NCBI RefSeq assembly: GCF_947072475.1
Contig: NZ_CAMTIA010000006.1
Span: 29,798 to 93,797, forward strand
DNA from: an uncultured Deefgea sp.
GTDB lineage: Bacteria > Pseudomonadota > Gammaproteobacteria > Burkholderiales > Chitinibacteraceae
Length of the DNA: 64,000 bases
Direction: 5' to 3'
Shown here: positions 49,477-60,266 of the stretch, piece after piece
Layout: each line of letters begins with the position of its first letter
How positions within the stretch are numbered: the stretch's first letter is position 1
Notes under the pieces: model-generated
Database searches by the model: none
Told to the model about the DNA's origin: nothing
What the model saw: only the letters and a program-made list of their open reading frames with translations
Made by a program: the position numbers and the translations under genes

Positions 49477-51932
49477 CGGAATAAAACAGCGAATCGATCA
49501 TCGCTATTACCACCAATCGCTTGCCGAACCTCGACTGCAATCCTTTGCTGCTGGTCAGGTGCCCGCCAAGGGTCACCACCAAACCAAGTCATCAAGGCGA
49601 GTCCTACCCCAATATCAAATCGGCTCACGGTCGAATGTTGGTCATTATCCGTATTCGTAGCGACCATGCTATTGATGTAAGGCATTAAAGTCGTTTTACC
49701 TGCATCGATTAAACGATAGTGTTCACCGACTTCAAGCACCCCAGTTAAATAGTAGCTATTGGCACGAGCTAGCCATGCCGCATCCCCATACACGCTCAGC
49801 GAAGTCCATTGCGCTTTAACCGGCTGCCAATCGGTATTGATTGAATGCGATCCCGATAAGCGCAGCATCATATCTTGCGTATATTTTGCATCATCGCGGT
49901 AAATCCACTCAGCAGACCCCATCAGTACATAATTTGTTAATAGCCGTTGGCGAACGCCCACGCTGAAATTGGCATTGTGATTTAATAATTTTAACGATTG
50001 ATCTTGCAAGCTGGCATCACTGCGAACAAAAATGCTCGTTGGTAATGCCACATCGATAAGCGGATCAAGCCGGTATGCCAGCTCAGCATTGATCGCACCA
50101 CCATATTGCGCAAATTGCACTGGACTACTGACCAGCTGGCCATCGGGACCTTGATTCAAACGAATCTGGCTACCCAAAGACCAACTCCATCGGTCTTCCA
50201 AAGTTTGCACATTGCGTTGCCAACCAAACAGCTGCGTTTGCATCGCCGTCTCATCCAAGCCCAATCGAGTTTGGATTTCGGCTTGGTGATCAATACTGAA
50301 GCGTAAATCCGCAATGGCCAACTCAGTTTGCCCCAAGGCCATTTCAAGCTGCGCAATTTCAGGGCTGAGCTCTTTACGATTGGCATCGTGCGCCAAAGCG
50401 GCACGAAATAAGGCTAAGGCTTGCTCTGCTTTGCCTTGGCCTTTCAACCAAAAGCCATATTCAGCCAAAATCTGCGGGTTGTTCGGTGCCAATTGGGCTG
50501 CCTGCGCCAATGCCGCACCTTGTTGTTCATGGCGCTGCAATTGCTGCAAAAAACCAGCGTATTCGTACCACAACAAGGCACTGGGCTTTGCGGCTAAGGC
50601 TTCTTGATAAGCGGTATCTGCCGCCGCAAAATCTGCATGTTGACGAGCTTGTCTTGCACGCCCCAACGCCAATTCACCCGGCGGAAAATAATCGGGATAA
50701 TGCGCCGCAATATCCGCACTCACCGCCAAATCGAGATGCTGCAGCGCTAGTTTTGCCAATTCACGCGCCTGCGATTCGTTCATTTCCAACTGCAAGCGTT
50801 GATCTAAACGCTGCATCCCTTGCGCGACATCGCCACTAGCCAGCAACGCCTCACCTTCACCTTGCATTGCGGGGATTGATGCATGACCTTTTAGCTCACT
50901 CAGTTGATTGGCTGCCGCAAAATAAGCCGCAGCCTGTTGGTAATTGTCCCGACTGCAATAGGCCGCCGCCATTTGGCTGCGCTCGGTCGTTTGACTGGGC
51001 AAATTAGACACTGGCGTCTCTCTCAACAACAAAGGACAGTTTTTCCCTTGCAAGAGATTAGTCAGCGTTTCACCCAAGGCGGGGGTCCATAAATGCGCTT
51101 GCCTTAACTGAGCGAGCTGCCGCTGTAGTTCCACGTCTTGATGCTTGGTCATTAAGGCCGAAAAATCGGCGCTGATTTTCGCTTCGCGCTGCGCGGCAGG
51201 CAATGCGGCATACGGAAAAAGGGCGGCCGGTTGCAATGCGCGCGGCGTGGCGGGTTGAGCACGCTGCGCAACTGGCGGTGATTTTTTAGGCTTGATCGTT
51301 GCCGCGATCGACGGCATTGCCGATGGCAATAACTTGGCGGAGAAAGTCGGATTGGACTTGGCCGATTGCAGCACCGCCTCCACCTGAGTCAACAAGGCTG
51401 GGGGCAAAGTAATCTGATATTTCGCAATTTGCGCCAAAGCATGTTGAATCTGCGTCACGTTGCCTTGTCGTACCGCTGCATTCATCCAAACGTCCGCCAC
51501 TTTACTGCGCGCCACAGGCGTTAAGCCCGAACGTTTTAAGGCTTCAGGCGCAAGCTGCAATAGACGAGCATCATCGTGATTTAAATAAGCGTTCCACGCT
51601 TGCAATAAATAGCCCATGCCATCATTGGGCGCGCGGTGCAGCCAATCTTTCCCCAAACGACTCAAGCACTGCGCATCTTGCTGCCGCGAGCACACTTCAG
51701 CCAATGCTAACGTCGCTTTTCTTTGGTGTGGATCAATTTTATAAACCTCTTCAAACCATTGCCGAGCCCCCGCGTAATCGCCCTTATCTAAGCGCTGATA
51801 GGCTTTTTCCATGCGCGGATACGTTCTAAACTCACGCCATTCATCCCCCAGCCAACTGGCTTTTACGGGCGAACTCAAACCCAATGCCATGCACAAAAAG
51901 GACACAGCGCTAATCGATTTATTTTTTATCAT
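49458..51932 (-). CDS. nfrA: NfrA-like outer-membrane glycan export protein with TPR domain
   Basis: An 824-residue protein. The signal peptide ([25 protein letters not shown]) is followed by TPR-like helical repeats (about 30-560; for example YQRLDKGDYAGARQWFEEVYKIDPHQ and AQLAPNNPQILAEYGFWLKGQG) and a C-terminal region rich in beta strands, ending in the NfrA_C type WFGGDPWRAPDQQQRIAVEVRQA and a terminal FRWSVTH compatible with an outer-membrane barrel. E. coli NfrA is the phage N4 receptor and exports the N4 glycan receptor polysaccharide. The start is ATG at 51932, overlapping nfrB by 14 bp; the track adds 11 residues. Confidence 0.85.
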   Translation of the reverse strand: MIKNKSISAVSFLCMALGLSSPVKASWLGDEWREFRTYPRMEKAYQRLDKGDYAGARQWFEEVYKIDPHQRKATLALAEVCSRQQDAQCLSRLGKDWLHRAPNDGMGYLLQAWNAYLNHDDARLLQLAPEALKRSGLTPVARSKVADVWMNAAVRQGNVTQIQHALAQIAKYQITLPPALLTQVEAVLQSAKSNPTFSAKLLPSAMPSIAATIKPKKSPPVAQRAQPATPRALQPAALFPYAALPAAQREAKISADFSALMTKHQDVELQRQLAQLRQAHLWTPALGETLTNLLQGKNCPLLLRETPVSNLPSQTTERSQMAAAYCSRDNYQQAAAYFAAANQLSELKGHASIPAMQGEGEALLASGDVAQGMQRLDQRLQLEMNESQARELAKLALQHLDLAVSADIAAHYPDYFPPGELALGRARQARQHADFAAADTAYQEALAAKPSALLWYEYAGFLQQLQRHEQQGAALAQAAQLAPNNPQILAEYGFWLKGQGKAEQALALFRAALAHDANRKELSPEIAQLEMALGQTELAIADLRFSIDHQAEIQTRLGLDETAMQTQLFGWQRNVQTLEDRWSWSLGSQIRLNQGPDGQLVSSPVQFAQYGGAINAELAYRLDPLIDVALPTSIFVRSDASLQDQSLKLLNHNANFSVGVRQRLLTNYVLMGSAEWIYRDDAKYTQDMMLRLSGSHSINTDWQPVKAQWTSLSVYGDAAWLARANSYYLTGVLEVGEHYRLIDAGKTTLMPYINSMVATNTDNDQHSTVSRFDIGVGLALMTWFGGDPWRAPDQQQRIAVEVRQAIGGNSDDRFAVLFRWSVTH

Positions 51933-53382
51933 CCGGTTCTCCCGCGTGTAAATCAGGAAAGTCATGGCTGGTTTTATCCCACTGCACGGCTCGACCGGTT
52001 TTATTACTATTTCTTACCTGAGAAAACGCCCGAAAAAATGCGGCAATATTAATCACATTACCGACAATCATTCGCGGCAGCGATTGCAAGCCTTGCCAAA
52101 AGCCAAAATAACGCCGGGTAAAAATAAAGCGTTGCATCACGCGATTCAGCATAAAGAAAAAATTAATCCCGACCAAAATCCACAAACGACTGTCGGACTC
52201 AATCAGCTCAGGAAAAGTCCACCACTCGGGATTGGCCACATGGTGCAACCACGCCTGAAAAACCGTCAGCACAATCACATAACCCATCAGTAAGGAAGGA
52301 AAAGCGATCACGCTTTTTCGATCTCGCGCCAACATATACTTCATTAGGGGTTTACCGCTCCAGCCCAAGTTTTTTGTGCCTTGGAAGACAATACCCACAA
52401 TCCATCTGGATTTTTGTCGAATCGCTTGCCACAGATGATTTGGAAAATACTCCTGCACACAAATCATATCGTGCACGCCTCGTCGGCCAAACCACGCCGG
52501 CGCTTCGCCTTTAAATTGGACTTGATAATGCAGCATCATTTCGCGCGCACCCACTTCATGCAAGCGAAAACCGATCTCATAATCTTCAGTCAGCGTGCCG
52601 GTATCAAACACCACCCCACCATTGATTTCGGACAGCAAACCCAAGGCTTTACGACTAAATGCCGTGCCCACGCCCGCACTGGGCACTTGGCCGGTGAGTA
52701 ATTGCCTTACCAATATATCTTTGCCATGCCATTCAGCAAATTCATCGACATAATGATTGCCGACGACATTTTGCCAAGATCGCGCCAAAGGCATCACCGG
52801 CAGCTGCACTAAATCAAATTGGGGCACCAAGCGATTAAACGCCCGTAATTCCAAAGGATGAATCATGTCTTCGGCATCGTGATACGCCAAGCAAGTGAAG
52901 TGAATCCCTTCTCGCTGTTCCATATCAAGAATAAAAGCGACCACATGATTTAAGCAATCGGCCTTGGTCGTCGGCCCTGGATCACAGGTGACGACTTTGT
53001 GGACATTGGGGTATTTTTTGGCCACCAAGTCCACTTCAGCCTGCGTTTCTGGATCATTGGGATAGGTGCCGACAAAAATATGATAATTGTCGTAGTCAAA
53101 CGTGCTCGCCGCATAATCGGCCATCCGCTGAATCACCGGCGCTTCATGCCAAGCCGGAATCATAATGGCAATGGCTTGCTGCGCATCTTGATACAAATCA
53201 TCGGCATATTCAGGCAGGTATTGACTTCTACGCCATGATTTTCGGTGCTTAAAGCGCCATACCCAATAGCGACAATCAATAAAAAAATCATCGAGCGAGC
53301 TCAAAAAAATCACCACAATCCCCAACTTCAATAATAAGGAGATCAAAAACCAATACGCCGCCAAAACATCGAGCCAACTCAC
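51919..53382 (-). CDS. nfrB: NfrB-like inner-membrane glycosyltransferase, lacking the MshEN domain
   Basis: A 487-residue family 2 glycosyltransferase. N-terminal membrane helix, then GT core [38 protein letters not shown] (DxD-like metal site), [15 protein letters not shown] (TED acid/base) and [11 protein letters not shown] (QxxRW), then two or three C-terminal membrane helices. The usual E. coli protein (about 745 residues) continues after a WDKTxHDFP segment into a c-di-GMP-binding MshEN domain. Here the same segment ([14 protein letters not shown]) is followed at once by a charged tail and stop. Start GTG with AGGTGG five bases upstream, overlapping the wecB stop (GTGA). The track start (TTG) is longer. 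Confidence 0.88.
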   Translation of the reverse strand: MSWLDVLAAYWFLISLLLKLGIVVIFLSSLDDFFIDCRYWVWRFKHRKSWRRSQYLPEYADDLYQDAQQAIAIMIPAWHEAPVIQRMADYAASTFDYDNYHIFVGTYPNDPETQAEVDLVAKKYPNVHKVVTCDPGPTTKADCLNHVVAFILDMEQREGIHFTCLAYHDAEDMIHPLELRAFNRLVPQFDLVQLPVMPLARSWQNVVGNHYVDEFAEWHGKDILVRQLLTGQVPSAGVGTAFSRKALGLLSEINGGVVFDTGTLTEDYEIGFRLHEVGAREMMLHYQVQFKGEAPAWFGRRGVHDMICVQEYFPNHLWQAIRQKSRWIVGIVFQGTKNLGWSGKPLMKYMLARDRKSVIAFPSLLMGYVIVLTVFQAWLHHVANPEWWTFPELIESDSRLWILVGINFFFMLNRVMQRFIFTRRYFGFWQGLQSLPRMIVGNVINIAAFFRAFSQVRNSNKTGRAVQWDKTSHDFPDLHAGEPDDKK

Positions 53383-54539
53383 TGCGCCACCTGCCAAGCC
53401 GCAATTAAATCAACAATCCGCTTGGCCGCATGACCATCACCATACGGATTGCTAGCCTGAGCCATCGCCTGATACACCGCAGGCTCATCGAGCAACTGCC
53501 TCACCGCCTCCACAATCCGCTCGCCATCAGTACCTACTAGCTTGGCGGTGCCGGCAGCAACCGCTTCTGGGCGCTCGGTGGTTTCGCGCATCACCAACAC
53601 TGGTTTACCTAAAGTGGGGGCCTCTTCTTGAATGCCGCCGCTATCGGTGAGTACCAAAAATGAGCGCTTTAATAAATACACAAAGGGCAAATAAGTCTGC
53701 GGATCAATCAAATGCACGTTGGCGCATGATTGCAAAATTTCATTCACCGGCGCTTGCACCTGTGGATTTAAATGCACTGGATACACGATTTGCACATCAT
53801 CACGCATGGCTAACTGGCGCAATGCTTGGCAGATATGCACAAAGCCATCGCCAAAATTTTCTCGCCGATGGCCGGTGACTAAAATCAGTTTTTTACTTGG
53901 ATCTAAAAAAGCAAAATCAGCGGCAAGCGACAAAGCCAAATCGGCATCAGTATCAATTTGCTGACTCACTTGCAACAAAGCATCGAGCACCGTATTGCCG
54001 GTGACAAACACCGACTCTGGTGCCACCCCTGCCTGCAGTAAATTATTGGCAGCCGTTGCTGTCGGCGCGAAATGCAGCGCGGCAAATAAGCCCACCACCG
54101 AGCGATTGAGCTCTTCGGGCCACGGCGCGTATAAATTGCCCGTTCTCAAACCGGCTTCTACATGCCCAACCGGAATATGCTGATAAAACGCCGCCAGTCC
54201 CGCCGCCAATGTGGTGGTGGTATCGCCATGCACCAACACTAAATCCGGTTGATAAGCCACCAACACATCGCGCACGCCCTGCAATGCCCGCGCCGTCAAG
54301 TCAGTCAGATTTTGTCCAGGCTGCATTAAATTCAAATCGTAATCGGCCTCTAGGCCAAATAAATGCATCACTTGATCGAGCATTTCCCGATGCTGTGCCG
54401 TCACACACACTCGGCACTCAATTTCGCTATTGGCCTGCAAAGCCAAAACCAGCGGTGCCATCTTAATGGCCTCAGGGCGAGTACCAAAAACACAGAGCAC
54501 TTTCTTTTTTTGCTGTTTTGCTGGTTGGTGTAAGCTCAT
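53379..54539 (-). CDS. wecB: UDP-N-acetylglucosamine 2-epimerase (non-hydrolysing)
   Basis: Converts UDP-GlcNAc to UDP-ManNAc, a precursor for surface polysaccharides. 386 residues. Motifs: [95 protein letters not shown]. The start [15 protein letters not shown] replaces the longer track start. It begins the wecB-nfrB-nfrA-ybcH operon and overlaps nfrB by 4 bp. In E. coli WecB is needed for N4 adsorption, so its linkage here supports a role in supplying the sugar for the glycan. Confidence 0.95.
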   Translation of the reverse strand: MSLHQPAKQQKKKVLCVFGTRPEAIKMAPLVLALQANSEIECRVCVTAQHREMLDQVMHLFGLEADYDLNLMQPGQNLTDLTARALQGVRDVLVAYQPDLVLVHGDTTTTLAAGLAAFYQHIPVGHVEAGLRTGNLYAPWPEELNRSVVGLFAALHFAPTATAANNLLQAGVAPESVFVTGNTVLDALLQVSQQIDTDADLALSLAADFAFLDPSKKLILVTGHRRENFGDGFVHICQALRQLAMRDDVQIVYPVHLNPQVQAPVNEILQSCANVHLIDPQTYLPFVYLLKRSFLVLTDSGGIQEEAPTLGKPVLVMRETTERPEAVAAGTAKLVGTDGERIVEAVRQLLDEPAVYQAMAQASNPYGDGHAAKRIVDLIAAWQVAQ

Positions 54540-54635
54540 TGCATGTATACCTGAATTAAATATGTAAATACATTTTAGTTTAAGTAAGTAAAGTATCAGC
54601 ACTCATTTCAGCAAAATTATTCACACCGCCACGCG

Positions 54636-54673
54636 GCAAAAAAATACCGGCAGCGTAGCGCTTGCCGGTATTT
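54636..54673 (-). terminator. Intrinsic terminator after ppsA
   Basis: On the minus strand AAATACCGGCA pairs perfectly with TGCCGGTATTT around a 10-nt loop and continues into TTTTTTT. It is 33 bp past the ppsA stop and shields the wecB operon. Confidence 0.95.
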
Positions 54674-54705
54674 ATCGGAAAAAACAAAGCCATAACTACG
54701 CCGTA

Positions 54706-57078
54706 TTAAGCCTTGCCACCATTGGCCAAGAACAACCACGTTTCAATCACAGTATCTGGGTTGAGCGAAATCGTCTCAATTCCCTCTTCGACCAACCACT
54801 GGGCGAAGTCAGGATGATCAGACGGGCCTTGACCGCAAATCCCCACGTATTTACCCAATTTACGGCAAGCTTTAATCGACATCGACAGCATTGCTTTCAC
54901 CGCCTCATTGCGCTCGTCAAAGCTGGTTGACACTGGGCCACCTGAATCGCGATCAATCCCTAGGGTCAATTGCGTCATATCATTCGAGCCAATCGAGAAG
55001 CCATCAAAATACTGCAAAAATTGCTCAGCTAACACGGCATTAGCAGGAATTTCACACATCATGATCACGCGTAGACCGTTCTCGCCGCGTTTTAAGCCAT
55101 TGCGTTCCAGTAGCTCAATCACGCACTCGGCTTCATTGAGTGTGCGCACAAATGGAATCATCACTTCAATATTGGTCAGCCCCATCACATCGCGGACTTT
55201 TTTAACTGCGCGGCATTCCAATTCAAAACAATCACGGAATGATTTATCGACATAACGGGCCGCCCCGCGAAAGCCAATCATTGGGTTTTCTTCGTGTGGC
55301 TCATACTCAGCACCACCGAGCAGATTGGCATATTCATTCGATTTAAAATCAGACAAGCGCACAATGACTTTTTTCGGATAAAACGCCGCACCTAAAGTCG
55401 CAATCCCTTCGGCAATTTTATCGATATAAAAATCAATCGCTGAGCGATAGCCTGCGATGCGCTCTTCAACTTGTGATTTCAGCGGCTCGGCCAAATTAGG
55501 GTAAGCCAGCAGCGCTTTGGGATGAATCCCGATCATGCGATTAATAATGAATTCCAAACGCGCTAAACCCACGCCTTCGTTTGGCAACTGGCAAAAGTCA
55601 AACGCCAGCTCAGGATTGCCCACATTCATCATGATTTTAACCGGCGCGTCAGGCAAGCTTTGCAGCGCCACGTCCAGTCGTTCAAATTTGAGCAAGCCTT
55701 CATACACAAAGCCGGCATCGCCTTCCGAGCACGACACAGTCACTTCATCGCCTTCTTTCAGCATTTGCGTGGCATCACCACAACCGACCACCGCTGGAAT
55801 ACCCAACTCACGCGCGATAATGGCCGCGTGGCAAGTACGACCGCCACGATTAGTGACAATCGCCGCCGCCCGCTTCATCACTGGCTCCCAATCTGGGTCG
55901 GTCATGTCCGACACCAATACGTCACCAGCTTGTACCCGATCCATTTCGGACACATCACGAATAATCCGCACCTTACCTTGGCCGATTTTCTGGCCAATGG
56001 CCCGACCCTCAGTCATGATGCGGCTGGTTTCTAGCATCCGAAACTTGGTGAGTTTATCTGAGCTCGATTCTTGAGATTTGACGGTCTCTGGACGCGCTTG
56101 CAAGATATACAACTGGCCATCAATCCCATCACGGCCCCACTCCACATCCATCGCACGGCCATAATGCTGTTCAATAATCACCGCGTAACGCGCTAACTCT
56201 TCCACTTCGGCATCGGTAATTGAGAACTGATGGCGCTCCTCTTTACTCACTGGCACGGTTTTTACCGATTTCCCAGCAACCGATTCGGTATCAAACTCCA
56301 TTTTCAGCGCCTTACCCCCCAAATGGCGACGCACAATCGCTGGGCGACCAGCCGCTAAGGTCGGTTTATGCACAAAAAACTCATCCGGATTGACCGCGCC
56401 TTGCACCACGGTTTCACCCAAACCATACGACGCGGTAACAAACACCACCTGATCAAAACCTGATTCGGTATCAATGGTAAACAGCACCCCTGCCGCGCCT
56501 TTATCCGAGCGCACCATGCGCTGAATACCGGCCGATAGCGCCACAATTTTGTGATCAAAGCCTTTATGCACCCGATACGCAATCGCTCTATCGTTATATA
56601 AAGAAGCAAATACATGCTTCATCGCATCCACTACATTTTGGTAGCCGACGATATTTAAAAAGGTTTCTTGCTGGCCGGCAAAAGACGCATCCGGTAAATC
56701 TTCGGCCGTTGCCGATGAACGCACCGCGACGGTGACATTGTCACCCAAACGCGCGTAATGCTCGGCCATTTCAGCCTCTAGTTGCGCGGGCAACGGGGTC
56801 GCCATAATCCATTCCCGGATTTGCTTACCTACCACGGCCAATTGCTTCACATCATCCACGTCTAGCGTACTGAGGATTTCATCAATCTGTTCTGCCAAAC
56901 CGTTTTGCGCCAGAAAGACCCGATACGCTTCGGCTGAGGTGGCAAAACCACCGGGAACGCGTACGCCTTTTTCGCTAAGCTGCGAAATCATTTCGCCCAA
57001 CGAGGCGTTTTTCCCACCCACTTTTTCTACGTCATTCATGCGTAGCTGAGCAAAATCGAGTACGTATTTTTCAGTCAT
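54706..57078 (-). CDS. ppsA: Phosphoenolpyruvate synthase
   Basis: Makes PEP from pyruvate and ATP with release of AMP and phosphate. The 790-residue protein has the ATP-grasp N-terminal domain ([37 protein letters not shown]), the phosphohistidine swivel [21 protein letters not shown] near residue 420 and the C-terminal PEP barrel ([52 protein letters not shown]). It is divergent from its regulator ppsR, a standard arrangement. Together with fbp it points to gluconeogenic growth. Confidence 0.98.
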   Translation of the reverse strand: MTEKYVLDFAQLRMNDVEKVGGKNASLGEMISQLSEKGVRVPGGFATSAEAYRVFLAQNGLAEQIDEILSTLDVDDVKQLAVVGKQIREWIMATPLPAQLEAEMAEHYARLGDNVTVAVRSSATAEDLPDASFAGQQETFLNIVGYQNVVDAMKHVFASLYNDRAIAYRVHKGFDHKIVALSAGIQRMVRSDKGAAGVLFTIDTESGFDQVVFVTASYGLGETVVQGAVNPDEFFVHKPTLAAGRPAIVRRHLGGKALKMEFDTESVAGKSVKTVPVSKEERHQFSITDAEVEELARYAVIIEQHYGRAMDVEWGRDGIDGQLYILQARPETVKSQESSSDKLTKFRMLETSRIMTEGRAIGQKIGQGKVRIIRDVSEMDRVQAGDVLVSDMTDPDWEPVMKRAAAIVTNRGGRTCHAAIIARELGIPAVVGCGDATQMLKEGDEVTVSCSEGDAGFVYEGLLKFERLDVALQSLPDAPVKIMMNVGNPELAFDFCQLPNEGVGLARLEFIINRMIGIHPKALLAYPNLAEPLKSQVEERIAGYRSAIDFYIDKIAEGIATLGAAFYPKKVIVRLSDFKSNEYANLLGGAEYEPHEENPMIGFRGAARYVDKSFRDCFELECRAVKKVRDVMGLTNIEVMIPFVRTLNEAECVIELLERNGLKRGENGLRVIMMCEIPANAVLAEQFLQYFDGFSIGSNDMTQLTLGIDRDSGGPVSTSFDERNEAVKAMLSMSIKACRKLGKYVGICGQGPSDHPDFAQWLVEEGIETISLNPDTVIETWLFLANGGKA

Positions 57079-57221
57079 CTGGCGTGGCCCTTAACAATTA
57101 AAGAATGCTGCATTGCAAAAATCCCCTCAAGTTTAGCTTTTTGGTCGCGAAAGCCAAGTCAGGAAATACCTTTACTGGTTTTCCTGATGATTGCACGTTA
57201 TCCTGCTGCAAAGGGGGGTAT

Positions 57222-58040
57222 ATGCGCCGAACAGCTTTTTTTGTCTCTGATCGAACAGGGATTACTGCCGAAATTTTAGGGCATTCATTGCTATCACAAT
57301 TTGAAGACGTTGACTTCAACCGAATCACCTTGCCATTTGTTGATACCATGGCCAAAGCCGAGCAAGTGGCCTTGGACATCCGCCGCCACGCCGTGGTCGA
57401 TGGCTGTCGACCTCTGGTTTTTAGCACCATCGTCGACCCGATCTTACGCGAAAAAATCCACGTCGAAGACGCTTTAACCGTTGATTTTTTAGAACAATTT
57501 ATCGGCCCGCTCGAAGAAGAGCTAGGCATTGAATCCACCCACACCATTGGCCGCTCGCACTCGATTGGCAATTTTGAAGAATACAAAAATCGAATAGACG
57601 CGGTTAATTTTTCAATCAATCACGATGACGGCATCATGCCGCGTGACTTGGCCGAAGCCGATCTAATTTTGGTTGGCGTCTCCCGTTCTGGCAAAACCCC
57701 CACTTGCCTGTATATGGCCTTGCAGTTCGGCATCAAGGCGGCCAACTATCCACTCACCCCAGAAGACTTCGGCCAACACACTTTGCCACGTCTTTTGTTG
57801 CCATATCGACACAAATTATTCGGCCTTACAATTGAGCCAGAACGCTTACAACAGATTCGCGAAGAAAGAAAACCCAACAGCCGTTATTGCTCAATTGAAA
57901 CTTGCCAGTTTGAAGTAGCCGAAGCCGAAGCACTCTTGCGCCACGTGGGCGTTCCCTACCTCAACACCACGCGCATGTCGATTGAAGAGCTGTCAACCAC
58001 CATCATGCATCGCACGGGCATCAAGCGTCGAACCTTCTAA
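57222..58040 (+). CDS. ppsR: PEP synthase regulatory protein (bifunctional kinase/pyrophosphorylase)
   Basis: Inactivates PpsA by ADP-dependent phosphorylation of a Thr next to the catalytic His, and reverses this by phosphate-dependent dephosphorylation. 272 residues (DUF299). MRRTAFFVSDRTGITAEILGHSLL opens the protein and the P-loop LVGVSRSGKTPTCLYMA lies near residue 150; INTTRMSIEELSTTI-like LNTTRMSIEELSTTI near the end. AAGGGGGG precedes the ATG at 57222; the track's start adds 39 residues of leader. Confidence 0.95.
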   Translation: MRRTAFFVSDRTGITAEILGHSLLSQFEDVDFNRITLPFVDTMAKAEQVALDIRRHAVVDGCRPLVFSTIVDPILREKIHVEDALTVDFLEQFIGPLEEELGIESTHTIGRSHSIGNFEEYKNRIDAVNFSINHDDGIMPRDLAEADLILVGVSRSGKTPTCLYMALQFGIKAANYPLTPEDFGQHTLPRLLLPYRHKLFGLTIEPERLQQIREERKPNSRYCSIETCQFEVAEAEALLRHVGVPYLNTTRMSIEELSTTIMHRTGIKRRTF

Positions 58041-58047
58041 AACCACA

Positions 58048-58106
58048 TCAATGCACCACAGATTCAGCTTAAAAACCGCTTTTTTCCTGAATTTACGGTG
58101 CATTGA
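58048..58106. repeat. Long imperfect hairpin between ppsR and minC
   Basis: Outer arms TCAATGCACC / GGTGCATTGA (10 bp, perfect), then ATTCAG / CTGAAT, then AAAAA / TTTTT around CCGC. It starts 7 bp after the ppsR stop. It is longer and more interrupted than a standard terminator; it could still end ppsR transcription or mark the minC leader. Confidence 0.6.
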
Positions 58107-58187
58107 TTACAGAAGTCGCAAACTCAGCTTCCTTGTGTTGCACTGAGACGGTAAACTGCGATCTTTCGCTGCTGTGACCCTAGCTCC

Positions 58188-58904
58188 ATGACCAGTTTTG
58201 CTTACGCCGATGATCCGGCACCTGTATTTGAGTTTAAAAGCACTACCACTAAACTCACCGCCTTTGTGCCCAGCACGCTCGAGCCAGAAAAATTAATTTT
58301 GGCCCTCCAAGAGCAGCTCGGTGACGGCGAACATTTTCTATCCAACGAGCAAATCGCCGTTGACTTTAGCCAGCTTAAATCGATTCCATCGGCAATAGAC
58401 ATCGCAGCACTGGTCAATGTACTACGCCAATTTCAGCTCAGGCCGATTGCAGCCCAAGGCGGCTCGATCGATCAACAAGTTGCCGCCCAAGAAGCCGGAC
58501 TGATGGTACTGCAAGACAGCAGCATCACGCACACCCCCGCCGTGGTTGAAACCATCGCCACACCATCGGCAATGATTATTCATCGCCCAGTCCGAACCGG
58601 ACAACAGGTGTATGCCAAAGGTTGCGACTTAATCGTATTGGCCTTGGTGTCTCACGGTGCGGAAGTCATTGCCGATGGCAATATCCATGTTTACGCCCCA
58701 CTGCGTGGCCGTGCTTTAGCCGGTGCGCGCGGCGACACCCAGGCGAGAATTTTCACCACCTGCATGGAAGCTGAATTGGTTTCCATTGCCGGCATTTATC
58801 GCTCGCTCGATGAAAACCTACCGGACTCTATTGCCGGCAAACCAAGCCAGATTTACCTCGATCAAGACAAACTCGTGATCGAAGCACTCACTCAAACCAA
58901 TTAA
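58188..58904 (+). CDS. minC: Septum site-determining protein MinC
   Basis: FtsZ inhibitor that blocks septa near the poles. 238 residues. The N-terminal FtsZ-binding domain ([23 protein letters not shown]) and the C-terminal beta-helix that dimerises and binds MinD ([53 protein letters not shown]) are present. First gene of minC-minD-minE; minD follows after 26 bp. Confidence 0.96.
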   Translation: MTSFAYADDPAPVFEFKSTTTKLTAFVPSTLEPEKLILALQEQLGDGEHFLSNEQIAVDFSQLKSIPSAIDIAALVNVLRQFQLRPIAAQGGSIDQQVAAQEAGLMVLQDSSITHTPAVVETIATPSAMIIHRPVRTGQQVYAKGCDLIVLALVSHGAEVIADGNIHVYAPLRGRALAGARGDTQARIFTTCMEAELVSIAGIYRSLDENLPDSIAGKPSQIYLDQDKLVIEALTQTN

Positions 58905-58930
58905 ACTTATTTTATTTGCAGGGGATTTCC

Positions 58931-59740
58931 GTGGCAAAAATCGTAGTAATAACATCCGGCAAAGGTGGCGTTGGTAAAACCACAACCAGCGCTAGCTTCG
59001 CCTCGGGCCTCGCCTTACGTGGTTTTAAAACCGCCGTCATCGATTTTGATGTGGGCTTACGCAACCTAGACCTAATCATGGGTTGCGAGCGACGCGTGGT
59101 GTACGACTTTGTCAACGTCGTTCAAGGCGAAGCCAATCTGCGCCAAGCGCTGATTAAAGACAAAAACTGCGACAATCTATATGTTTTGCCGGCTTCACAA
59201 ACGCGCGACAAAGACGCGCTTTCCAAAGAAGGCGTAGAAAAAGTCCTCAAAGAGCTCGAGCATGATGGTTTTGATTACATCATTTGCGACAGCCCCGCCG
59301 GCATCGAAACTGGCGCGTTTTTGGCCTTGTACTTTGCCGACGAAGCGATTGTGGTCACCAACCCAGAAGTCTCTTCCGTGCGTGACTCGGATCGGATTAT
59401 TGGTATTTTGGATGCCAAATCCAAACGCGCTGAAGACGGCGGCTCAGTCAAAACGCATTTACTGATTACCCGCTACAGCCCAGCTCGCGTAGAAAGCGGC
59501 GAAATGCTGTCGCTGGACGACGTGCAACATCTATTGCGCATTCCATTAATCGGCATCGTGCCAGAATCTGAAACCGTGTTACAAGCTTCAAACTCGGGCA
59601 CGCCAGCCATTCACAATGCCGGTTCGGACGTGTCTGAAGCGTATAAAGACGTGGTGGCCCGCTTTCTTGGTGAAACCAAGCCAATGCGTTTTGTTGAAGT
59701 ACCAAAGGCACCGTTCTGGAAACGGTTGTTTGGGGGTTAA
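58931..59740 (+). CDS. minD: Septum site-determining ATPase MinD
   Basis: Membrane-cycling ParA-type ATPase that carries MinC and is displaced by MinE. 269 residues; GTG start (MAKIVVITSGKGGVGKTTTSA) with AGGGGAT upstream. The track start at a TTG adds five residues. Deviant Walker A GKGGVGKTT, IDFDVGLRNLDLIMG, DYIICDSPAGIE and the C-terminal amphipathic membrane-targeting helix (PFWKRLFGG). Confidence 0.97.
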   Translation: MAKIVVITSGKGGVGKTTTSASFASGLALRGFKTAVIDFDVGLRNLDLIMGCERRVVYDFVNVVQGEANLRQALIKDKNCDNLYVLPASQTRDKDALSKEGVEKVLKELEHDGFDYIICDSPAGIETGAFLALYFADEAIVVTNPEVSSVRDSDRIIGILDAKSKRAEDGGSVKTHLLITRYSPARVESGEMLSLDDVQHLLRIPLIGIVPESETVLQASNSGTPAIHNAGSDVSEAYKDVVARFLGETKPMRFVEVPKAPFWKRLFGG

Positions 59741-59743
59741 TTG

Positions 59744-60007
59744 ATGTCTATTTTGAGTTATTTTTTTGGCGAAAAGAAAAAAACCGCCAGCGTTGCCCGT
59801 GAACGTTTACAAATTATTCTGGCGCACGAGCGCAGCAGCACCAACAGTACGCCAGATTATTTGCCGCAATTGCAGCGCGAACTATTAGAAGTCATTTCTA
59901 AATACGTGGCGATCAATCCAGACGACATTCAAATTCAACTTGAACGCAAAGATGATTTTGAAGTGCTTGAATTGAACATCGTACTGCCTGAGCACAAAGC
60001 AAAGTAA
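59744..60007 (+). CDS. minE: Cell division topological specificity factor MinE
   Basis: Stimulates MinD ATPase and drives pole-to-pole oscillation. 87 residues. N-terminal membrane-binding [30 protein letters not shown] contains the MinD-interacting helix, followed by the dimerisation domain ([34 protein letters not shown]). The ATG lies 3 bp after the minD stop; the track uses the preceding TTG. Confidence 0.96.
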   Translation: MSILSYFFGEKKKTASVARERLQIILAHERSSTNSTPDYLPQLQRELLEVISKYVAINPDDIQIQLERKDDFEVLELNIVLPEHKAK

Positions 60008-60098
60008 GCGCGCGGCAGCCACCGCTTTGGATCGGAACGCGGCCAGCAGTCCACAGCCCGCCCCTGCCGACCCAAAGGTGCGTATCTGCACCCCAGCA

Positions 60099-60122
60099 AA
60101 CCCAGCTTATGCTGGGTTTTTT
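60099..60122 (+). terminator. Intrinsic terminator of the minCDE operon
   Basis: AACCCAGC-TTAT-GCTGGGTT followed by TTTT, about 90 bp past minE. A second small hairpin (GGTGC/GCACC) lies just upstream. Confidence 0.9.
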
Positions 60123-60266
60123 CATACTTGCCGCACACGCGTGCGCACTACGGATCCACAATGCGCGAGGGGTCTTCAATCCGCAGCGGCGCGGGCAATG
60201 TTATACTTGCGTTAAATCAAACTCATCTCGCGCGGCGTAAGCGGCGCGCAGCAACTCAAGGCTTGT

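Noticed and set aside
60078-60093. GGTGC/GCACC small hairpin before the minCDE terminator
   Set aside because: Five-base stem with no T run; not enough to call a separate terminator.
59885-60179. Three minus-strand ORFs opposite the minE end and the minCDE terminator
   Set aside because: They cover the real minE and a terminator, and show no domain features.
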